Shown here: one piece after another, positions 6,091 through 11,703 of the stretch
How the letters are laid out: each line of letters starts with the position of its first letter
How positions within the stretch are numbered: position 1 is the stretch's first letter
Source of the DNA: CAZGWJ01 sp964529445
GTDB taxonomy: Bacteria; Oederibacteriota; Muellerivitia; Muellerivitales; Muellerivitaceae
Direction: 5' to 3'
Length of the DNA: 15,201 nucleotides
Assembly: GCA_964529445.1 (NCBI GenBank)
Contig: CAZGWJ010000064.1
Location: 1 to 15,201 of the forward strand
Translations under genes and position numbers: made by a program
The notes under the pieces: generated by a model
What the model saw: only the letters and a program-made list of their open reading frames with translations
What the model was told of the DNA's origin: nothing
Databases searched by the model: none

Positions 6091-7158
6091 GTGAGAGTGG
6101 CGGTGGCGATGTCGGGCGGGGTGGACTCCTCCACGGTTCTCGCCCTCCTGAAGGCCCAGGGACACGACCTCGTGGGGTTGACCCTGAGGACCCGGCCTTG
6201 TGACGCTTCCAACCCGGAGGACGCGCGTCTTTGTTGCGCCTCCTCGGATATCGACGACGCCCGGTCCGTGGCGCTCTCCCTGGGTGTTCCGCACACGGTT
6301 TGCGAGGGCATGGACCTCTTCGAGGAGAGGGTGGTGACACCCTTCCTCGATGCCTATGAGCGCGGTCTCACGCCGAATCCCTGCGTCGAGTGCAATCGCC
6401 ACGTCAAGATCCCCGCGCTCCTGAAGCGGGCGCTCGTCCTGGATTGCGAGAAGCTCGCCACGGGCCACTACGCCCGCCTCTCGGAAAATCCCGACGGACG
6501 GCCCGTCCTGCGGAAGGCGCGGGATGCGGAGAAGGACCAGAGTTATTTCCTCTACCGCCTTCCGAGGGAGATCCTCTCCCGCCTGCTTTTCCCGCTGGGG
6601 GATTTCACGAAGGAGGAGGTGCGGGCTCACGCGAGGCGGCTGGGCCTCGCCGTCGCGGGGAAGAAGGAAAGCATGGAGGTCTGTTTCGCGGAAGGTGGCG
6701 ATTACCGGGAATTCATTAGGGCCCGCCGTCCCCGCGCCTTCACCCCGGGTCCCATCGTGGACGACGAAGGGCGGGAGGTCGGCCGTCACCAGGGGCTGGT
6801 CGGTTTTACCGTGGGACAAAGAAGGGGCTTGGGGCTTTCCGGGGGCCCCTGGTACATCATGGAACTGAGGCCGGAGACGGCCACGGTGGTCGTCGGGCCC
6901 GTGGAACGGGCCCGGGTCTCCTCGTTCAGGGTCGGGGACGTCCAATGGGGTGCCTGGGACGGATTGGATGCGCCCCGCGAGGCGAACGTGAAGGTCCGTT
7001 ACCGCGGGAACGACGAGCCGGCCGATTTGCGGCCGGGTCCGGGCGGGATCGTGCAGGTCGTTCCGAAGAGGCCCTTGTCTTCCGTGACCCCGGGACAATC
7101 GGCGGTTTTCTACGACGGCGACCGTGTCGCGGGCGGCGGCATCATCCTGAAATCCTGA
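6091..7158 (+). CDS. mnmA: tRNA-specific 2-thiouridylase MnmA
   Basis: A 355-residue cytoplasmic enzyme (E. coli form about 368) that adenylates and thiolates U34 of Lys, Glu and Gln tRNAs, the first step toward mnm5s2U. The PP-loop is SGGVDSS at residues 8-14. The first catalytic cysteine is C98 in NPCVECN, and the second is C198 in SMEVCF. The GHYAR and KDQSYFLYRL blocks between them are family hallmarks, as is FTVGQRRGLGLS in the C-terminal barrel part. The start is GTG at 6091; its ribosome site, AAGGGG, lies at the right edge of the inverted-end element just upstream. The gene appears to stand alone, with structured repeat DNA on both sides. All key residues are present, so it should be active. 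Confidence 0.96.
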   Translation: MRVAVAMSGGVDSSTVLALLKAQGHDLVGLTLRTRPCDASNPEDARLCCASSDIDDARSVALSLGVPHTVCEGMDLFEERVVTPFLDAYERGLTPNPCVECNRHVKIPALLKRALVLDCEKLATGHYARLSENPDGRPVLRKARDAEKDQSYFLYRLPREILSRLLFPLGDFTKEEVRAHARRLGLAVAGKKESMEVCFAEGGDYREFIRARRPRAFTPGPIVDDEGREVGRHQGLVGFTVGQRRGLGLSGGPWYIMELRPETATVVVGPVERARVSSFRVGDVQWGAWDGLDAPREANVKVRYRGNDEPADLRPGPGGIVQVVPKRPLSSVTPGQSAVFYDGDRVAGGGIILKS

Positions 7159-7182
7159 TTGAAGTCGACAACGGCAGGGTCG

Positions 7183-7264
7183 CATCCGGTTTTCCTTGTT
7201 AGGGTCCTCATCCCACTTCGTGGCTCCGGGTTCTTGGGGTGAAAAGGGCCCGGAAAACCGGATG
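7183..7264. repeat. Large palindromic element/hairpin after mnmA
   Basis: The outer arms CATCCGGTTTTCC (7183-7195) and GGAAAACCGGATG (7252-7264) are a perfect 13-bp inverted repeat. Pairing continues inward: GGGTCC (7202-7207) with GGGCCC (7246-7251), then TCATCCCA (7208-7215) with TGGGGTGA (7235-7242). That makes 27 pairs including two G-T pairs, with a 6-base and a 3-base bulge and a 19-base loop. It starts 25 bp after the mnmA stop and ends next to the promoter of the following gene. With no T-run it is not a classic terminator. It could be a palindromic repeat element, an mRNA 3' stabiliser or a structured RNA. Confidence 0.65.
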
Positions 7265-7272
7265 TTTTGGAC

Positions 7273-7300
7273 TTGGACGGCCTACGCAAACGGGTATAAT
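7273..7300 (+). promoter_or_regulatory. Promoter candidate with perfect -10, next to the ATG at 7309
   Basis: A perfect TATAAT (7295-7300) is preceded after 16 bp by TTGGAC (7273-7278), a partial -35; a second TTGGAC stands at 7267-7272. The predicted start of transcription, about 7306-7308, falls on or just before the ATG at 7309, which would give a leaderless message. Confidence 0.5.
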
Positions 7301-7308
7301 AACGGCCT

Positions 7309-7872
7309 ATGAAAACCCGACCTTCCATTCTTCGAACCATGGCGCTCCTGGCGGCCGTGATCATTGTTGCGGGAATGACCGTTCCCGCTTTCGTTCCCAC
7401 GGCCCAGGCCCTGTACTGGGAGGATGACTACGAGGGCAACCATCCCAAGGAACGCAAACGTCGCCCGGGCGGGTTCTTCCTGTTCAACTGGATCGGTGGG
7501 CTCGTCAAGAAGGCGGACGAGCGGCAGTACGGGAGGATGGAGGACCGCGACACGGGTTCTTCCGTGAACAAGGGCCGGCGGGCCACGATGGTCGTCGCCT
7601 GCGGATTGGTGGGATTGGGAACCGGGCTTCTTGTCGCCAAGGCCGCCACGAACGATCCGACCGATGAGACCTCCAATATGTTCGTCGGCGGTGCCCTCGG
7701 TTTCGGGGCGGGTGTCCTGATTGCCTCGGTCGTCATGCCCCGCGATTACCAGGTGGACCCGGTGGCCCAATCCGGGATGAAATTCCGTCAGGCTTGGCTT
7801 CAGGACGGATCCTGCATGACCGTTCGAGCGTCCTTCCATCCCGTGGTCCCCGTCGTCCGCGCCCGGTTCTGA
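7309..7872 (+). CDS. Exported protein of unknown function with glycine-rich hydrophobic segments
   Basis: A 187-residue protein I do not recognise. Residues 1-34 look like a Sec signal peptide: basic start MKTRPSILR, hydrophobic core, and an AQA site with cleavage likely after A34. A short charged stretch follows (YWEDDYEGNHPKERKRRPGG). Then come two glycine-rich hydrophobic segments, about residues 92-112 (VVACGLVGLGTGLLVA) and 122-146 (FVGGALGFGAGVLIASVVM), that could span or lie in a membrane. The last 40 residues end in HPVVPVVRARF. No ribosome site precedes the ATG at 7309, and the promoter lies only 9 bp before it. The internal ATG at 7339 also lacks a ribosome site and would cost the basic n-region. 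It has its own promoter and lies upstream of rlmI. Envelope location is likely; function is unknown. Confidence 0.75.
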   Translation: MKTRPSILRTMALLAAVIIVAGMTVPAFVPTAQALYWEDDYEGNHPKERKRRPGGFFLFNWIGGLVKKADERQYGRMEDRDTGSSVNKGRRATMVVACGLVGLGTGLLVAKAATNDPTDETSNMFVGGALGFGAGVLIASVVMPRDYQVDPVAQSGMKFRQAWLQDGSCMTVRASFHPVVPVVRARF

Positions 7873-7909
7873 CCTTTTCCCTCCCATTTCCCGCGAAGGA
7901 TCGCCATCC

Positions 7910-9103
7910 GTGCTCCATTACGTCCGCGTCGAGTTGAGGCCCCGGGAAGAGTTACGCCCCCTGGCCGGGCATCCCTGGATCTACGCCAACGAGGCGGCAA
8001 AAGCCCACGAGAAGCTCTCTCCCGGGTCCCTCGTCGAGGTCGTGACCTCCCAGGGGCGTTTCGTCGGCCGGGGAGTGGCCAGCCCCGCCTCCAAGATCCT
8101 GATCCGGCTTCTGACCTGGGATCCGTCGGTCGAAGTGGACGAGGGTTTCGTCGCTTCCCGCGTGCAAAAGGCCGTGGAGGCCCGTTCGAGTTTGTCCGAG
8201 CGCCACGATACGGACGGCATCCGGCTGATCTTCGGCGAGGCGGATGGATTGCCGGGCGTGGTGGTGGATTCTTTCGGCGGCAAGGCCGTGCTTTCCTGCC
8301 ACTCGGCGGGGATGAATCCTTTCGTGCCTGTCGTGGCCAGGACCCTTGGGCAGGCCGGATACGGCGTCGTTTACGAACGAAGCGCCGGCGAGACGAGACA
8401 GAAGGAGGGTCTTCCCGATTCGCAGGGGTTCCTGCTGGGGGAGGCATCCTTCCCCTGGGAATTCCGGGAGGGGAAGGCGCGGTTCGCGGTCGATCCCTCC
8501 CAGGGCCAGAAGACGGGTTTCTACCTCGATTACCGCTCCGCCCGCGAGGCCGTCGCGCGCCACGCCGCGGGCCGGGATGTCCTGGACACCTTCTGCTACC
8601 AGGGGGCCGTTTCCGTGAGGGCGGCGTTGGGGGGCGCGCGCCGCGTCCTGGGGATCGATTCCTCCGAGGAGGCGATCCGGCAGGCGTGCGGGAACGCCGA
8701 ACAAAACGGCGTGGGTGACCGCTGCGAGTTCAGGAAAGCCGACAGCTTCAAGGCGCTGAAGGCGATGCGGCAGGAAGGCTCCACTTTCGGGCTCATCGTC
8801 CTGGACCCGCCCCCGCTCGCCCGGAGCGTGCACGACCTGGCGGCCGGGGAGGCCGCCTTCCGCCGTCTGGCGCGCCAGGCGCTGGACCTTCTCGCTCCCG
8901 GAGGCTGTCTCGTGGCATCCTCCTGCTCCCACCATTTCTCCTGGAAATCCCTGGAGGATGCGCTGACGCAGGCTTGCCTCGAAACGGGACGGCGGTTCAT
9001 CCTGACCGGAAGGCTCGACCAGCCGGAGGACCACCCCGTGAGGATCGGGATTCCGGAGACGGAATACCTCCGCACGGTCATCCTGACGGAAGCCGCAAAA
9101 TAG
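7910..9103 (+). CDS. rlmI: Class I SAM-dependent rRNA methyltransferase, RlmI type
   Basis: A 397-residue enzyme of the RlmI/COG1092 family, which makes m5C in 23S rRNA. Residues about 1-75 form the RNA-binding PUA domain, with the typical LAGHPWIYANEAAK. The middle domain has YERSAGETRQKEGL. The signature GQKTGFYLDYRSAR precedes the SAM domain, where VLDTFCYQGAVSVRAAL is motif I, VLGIDSSEEAI is motif II and VLDPPPLARS is motif IV. SSCSHHFS near the end carries the cysteine expected for an m5C enzyme. The length matches the family. The start is GTG at 7910 with an AAGGA site about 9 bases upstream, 37 bp after the previous gene, so cotranscription is possible. The exact target base is inferred from the family. 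The stop codon lies at the edge of an AT-rich repeat. Confidence 0.92.
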   Translation: MLHYVRVELRPREELRPLAGHPWIYANEAAKAHEKLSPGSLVEVVTSQGRFVGRGVASPASKILIRLLTWDPSVEVDEGFVASRVQKAVEARSSLSERHDTDGIRLIFGEADGLPGVVVDSFGGKAVLSCHSAGMNPFVPVVARTLGQAGYGVVYERSAGETRQKEGLPDSQGFLLGEASFPWEFREGKARFAVDPSQGQKTGFYLDYRSAREAVARHAAGRDVLDTFCYQGAVSVRAALGGARRVLGIDSSEEAIRQACGNAEQNGVGDRCEFRKADSFKALKAMRQEGSTFGLIVLDPPPLARSVHDLAAGEAAFRRLARQALDLLAPGGCLVASSCSHHFSWKSLEDALTQACLETGRRFILTGRLDQPEDHPVRIGIPETEYLRTVILTEAAK

Positions 9104-9164
9104 AAAATGGAAGATGGAAAATTGCAAATGCCGCATTTTCTAATTTCAATTTTCGATATTCGAT
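9103..9164. repeat. AT-rich intergenic repeat, copy 1, at the rlmI stop
   Basis: A striking AT-rich patch in a G+C-rich region, starting at the last base of the rlmI stop. It contains GAAAATGGAAGAT (9103-9115), AAAATTG/CAATTTT inverted arms (9118-9124 and 9147-9153), and an inner AAATG-CCG-CATTT hairpin (9126-9138). GAAAATGGAAGAT recurs exactly at 13792-13804, again followed by an AAATG/CATTT hairpin. The rest of the gap to 9229 shows nothing clear beyond weak promoter-like matches. Confidence 0.6.
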
Positions 9165-9228
9165 TTGGACCGACCTGGATCGGGTTGGGTAAATCCAAGA
9201 TACGCCCTTGCGGGTATGCGAGGAACGC

Positions 9229-10299
9229 ATGAAGATCTTAGTGACGGGCTGTGCGGGGTTCATCGGTTCCCACGTCGTGGAACGGCTCCTGAAGGACGGC
9301 CACGAGGTGACGGGCGTGGACGATTTCGACCTGTACTATCCGCGCAGCGTGAAGGAGAAGAACCTGCTCCCCTTCATGCTGAACCCGCGCTTCCGCTTCG
9401 AGCAGGCCGACCTGGCCGACCTGCCCCTGGCGAAGATCCTCAAGGGCATGGAAGCCGTCGTCCACCTGGCGGCCCAGCCGGGTGTGCGCAACTCCTGGGG
9501 CTCCTCCTTCCATCGTTACGTCACCAACAACGTGCTGGTGACCCAGCGCCTGCTCGAGGAGTCCAAGGGCCGCAAGTTGAAGCGCGTCGTGTACGCCTCC
9601 TCGTCCTCGGTGTACGGGGACCTGGAAGGCGTCCTGAACGAGGACCTTCGGCCCATGCCCAAGAGTCCCTACGGCATCACGAAGCTCGCGGCCGAGCATC
9701 TCTGCCGCCTTTACCAGGCCGAGTATGGCGTCCCGGTCGTCTCCCTGAGGTTCTTCTCGGTGTACGGCCCCCGCCAGCGGCCTGACATGGCCTTCTACAA
9801 GTTCTGCCAGGCGCTCCTGCAGGACATCCCGATCACCCTGTACGGGGACGGGAGACAGGTGCGCGATTTCACGTACGTGGAGGACGTGGTCGCGGCCATC
9901 GTCGCCTCGATCGAGAAGGACGTCTCCGGAGAGACCCTCAACGTGGGTGGAGGGTCGCCTTGTTCGCTCCTGGACGCCTTGACGACCCTGGAGGAGATCG
10001 CCGGACGCACGGTCCCCAAGACCTTTCTGGAACGCCAGCGCGGGGATGTTTTGGCCACCCGGGCCGACACCGCGAAGCTCGAGCGCCTTCTGGCCTTCAA
10101 GCCGTGCGTTCCGCTTCGGGAGGGCCTGGCCAGGCAGTGGGAATGGGTCTCGAAACACGCCCGCGAGGAGGCGGACGTGGCCGCCTTGAAGGAGGCGGCC
10201 GCCAAGGCCGATGCGGTCCGCAAGGCCGCCGAGGCCGCCACCGCCGAACCCCAAGAGTCCGAAACACCCGATGAAAAGGAAAAACCGTCGGGGGTGTGA
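9229..10299 (+). CDS. NAD-dependent nucleotide-sugar epimerase/dehydratase (extended SDR)
   Basis: A 356-residue cytoplasmic enzyme expected to convert an NDP-sugar, for example by 4-epimerisation, to supply the neighbouring glycosyltransferase. The NAD site is TGCAGFIGSH (G7, G10, G13). The catalytic set is the SSSVYG strand with Y148 and K152 in YGITK. RFFSVYGPRQRPDMAFYKF and DGRQVRDFTYVEDVV are sugar-binding segments of the UDP-glucose/UDP-glucuronate 4-epimerase-like group; the exact sugar cannot be assigned. The ATG at 9229 follows a GAGGAA site; the TTG at 9208 adds only seven non-conserved residues. An odd feature is the tail from about residue 312: alanine, glutamate and lysine rich, helix-forming, ending in a disordered-looking acidic/basic stretch. 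It is not part of the usual fold. Confidence 0.9.
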   Translation: MKILVTGCAGFIGSHVVERLLKDGHEVTGVDDFDLYYPRSVKEKNLLPFMLNPRFRFEQADLADLPLAKILKGMEAVVHLAAQPGVRNSWGSSFHRYVTNNVLVTQRLLEESKGRKLKRVVYASSSSVYGDLEGVLNEDLRPMPKSPYGITKLAAEHLCRLYQAEYGVPVVSLRFFSVYGPRQRPDMAFYKFCQALLQDIPITLYGDGRQVRDFTYVEDVVAAIVASIEKDVSGETLNVGGGSPCSLLDALTTLEEIAGRTVPKTFLERQRGDVLATRADTAKLERLLAFKPCVPLREGLARQWEWVSKHAREEADVAALKEAAAKADAVRKAAEAATAEPQESETPDEKEKPSGV

Positions 10300-10305
10300 A
10301 TAGTG

Positions 10306-10345
10306 TCCGCCACGAAACCCATGGCGAGATCTCGCCGAAGGCGGA
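10306..10345. promoter_or_regulatory. Nested palindrome between epimerase and glycosyltransferase genes
   Basis: GGCGAGATCTCGCC (10323-10336) is a perfect 14-bp palindrome, framed by TCCGCC (10306-10311) and its reverse complement GGCGGA (10340-10345). It lies in the 116-bp gap, 6 bp after the epimerase stop. It could be a dimeric regulator's operator or an mRNA hairpin (5-bp stem, GATC loop). The rest of the gap holds only the GAGGG ribosome site for the next gene. Confidence 0.35.
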
Positions 10346-10415
10346 TGAACAGTTCGAAAAGTGTGAAAGGGAAGGCCCGGAATCAATGGCTTCCCCGGTG
10401 ATCCGAGGGCGATCC

Positions 10416-11585
10416 ATGAACACCCAGCGACGAGTCCGCGTGGCGCATATCATCACCCGCCTGGAACTCGGCGGGGCCCAGCAGAACACGCTCTATTGCT
10501 GTGAGCGCCATGACCGCAGGCGCTTCGAGGTGATCCTGATCGCCGGAAAGGGCGGAGACCTCGATCCCCGGGCCTTGGAACAGTCCCCCCGAACGACGGT
10601 CCGTCTTCTTCCGGAACTCAGGCACCCGATCCGCCCCTGGTGGGACCTGGTCGCCTTGGTCCGCCTGGTTCGTCTGCTCCGGAAGGAGCGCGTCGATCTT
10701 GTCCATACCCATTCCTCCAAGGCGGGTATCCTCGGCCGCTGGGCGGCCCGCCTGGCGGGCGTCCCCTGCGTCATTCATACGGTGCACGGCTGGGGCTTCC
10801 ATCCGCGCCAGTTCGCTCCCATGAGATGGGTGTACCAGGCCCTGGAAAAATGGACAGCCCTCGTCACGGATGCCCTGGTGGTCGTGGCCCGGGAGAACGC
10901 CCGGGAAGGACTGGAAGCCCGGATCGGGAGGACCGCCCAGTACCGGGTCATCCATAGCGGGATCGAACCCGCCCTCTATCGCGTGCCGGGCTCCCGGATC
11001 GCTCGCGTCAAGAAAGCGCTCGGCGCCGGGAGCCGACCCTGCGTGCTGGTCCTGTCGAATTTCAAGCCGCAAAAATCCCCCCTGGATGTCGTTCGCGTCG
11101 TGGAGCGGCTGCGGCTCCTCGTGCCGGACGTCCTGCTCGTCTGGGCGGGCGGCGGGAAGGGAAGGAGCGCGGTCGAACGGGAGGTGATCCGGCGGGGGCT
11201 TCAGGGCCATTTCCTCTTCCTGGGCTGGCGGTCGGATGTGGCCGACCTCCTGGGAGCGTGCGATGCGCTGCTTCTCACGTCCCTCTTCGAGGGATTGCCG
11301 AGGGTCGTCCTGCAGGCCTTTGCCGCGGGAAGGCCCGTGGTGGCCACGGCCGTGTCGGGAACGCCCGAAGCCGTGAAGCACGGCATCAACGGGTTCCTCT
11401 GCGCGCCGCATGATGCCGAGGGGATGGCGGTCGGCCTTTCCGTCCTCCTCAAGGACCGGCGCATCGCCCGTCGCATGGGCGCGGCGGGTCGCGGCGTCCT
11501 GAAGGGGAGTTTCCTCATGCCGACGATGCTCGCCGAGATCGAGGGGCTGTACGGCGAGGTTTTACGAAGGAAGGGCCTTGTTTAG
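10416..11585 (+). CDS. Family 4 glycosyltransferase (GT-B fold)
   Basis: A 389-residue retaining glycosyltransferase expected to add a sugar from an NDP donor to a growing lipid-linked glycan on the cytoplasmic face. The N-terminal acceptor domain begins RVAHIITRLELGGAQQNT and contains LVHTHSSKAGILGRWAARL and IHTVHGWGFHP, as in many polysaccharide GT4 enzymes. The C-terminal donor domain has VLVLSNFKPQKSP, FLGWRSDVADLL and LLTSLFEGLPRVVLQAF. The EX7E motif reads E292 and Q300: the second glutamate is Gln. The ATG at 10416 has a GAGGG site 6 bases upstream. An upstream GTG at 10296 overlaps the epimerase stop but would add 40 polar residues not typical of the fold, and ATG 10386 is a weaker alternative. 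It lies between epimerase and ligase genes, probably in one operon. Confidence 0.92.
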   Translation: MNTQRRVRVAHIITRLELGGAQQNTLYCCERHDRRRFEVILIAGKGGDLDPRALEQSPRTTVRLLPELRHPIRPWWDLVALVRLVRLLRKERVDLVHTHSSKAGILGRWAARLAGVPCVIHTVHGWGFHPRQFAPMRWVYQALEKWTALVTDALVVVARENAREGLEARIGRTAQYRVIHSGIEPALYRVPGSRIARVKKALGAGSRPCVLVLSNFKPQKSPLDVVRVVERLRLLVPDVLLVWAGGGKGRSAVEREVIRRGLQGHFLFLGWRSDVADLLGACDALLLTSLFEGLPRVVLQAFAAGRPVVATAVSGTPEAVKHGINGFLCAPHDAEGMAVGLSVLLKDRRIARRMGAAGRGVLKGSFLMPTMLAEIEGLYGEVLRRKGLV

Positions 11586-11703
11586 CCGTCCGATCCCGGG
11601 CCGATGGGATCCGCGGGGGAGACACGGGTAATGGGTTAAGAACTTGCCCTGGGACCCCTCGATGGACGAAAATGGATCCGTTCCCTCAACCCGGGAGATG
11701 TCC

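Noticed and set aside
9122..9150. TTGCAA-17-TTCAAT as a promoter for the epimerase gene
   Set aside because: Each box matches only four of six positions and lies within an AT-rich repeat, where such matches are expected by chance.
10296..10415. GTG start overlapping the epimerase stop for the glycosyltransferase
   Set aside because: It would add 40 polar residues before the fold; ATG 10416 has a well-spaced GAGGG site. Not fully excluded.
11592..11611. GATCCC/GGGATC inverted repeat after the glycosyltransferase gene as a terminator
   Set aside because: The stem is only 6 bp with an 8-base loop and no T-run follows.
11644..11703. TTG or earlier ATG starts for the O-antigen ligase gene
   Set aside because: TTG 11644 has no ribosome site and ATG 11698 touches its GGGAG; ATG 11704 has ideal spacing.
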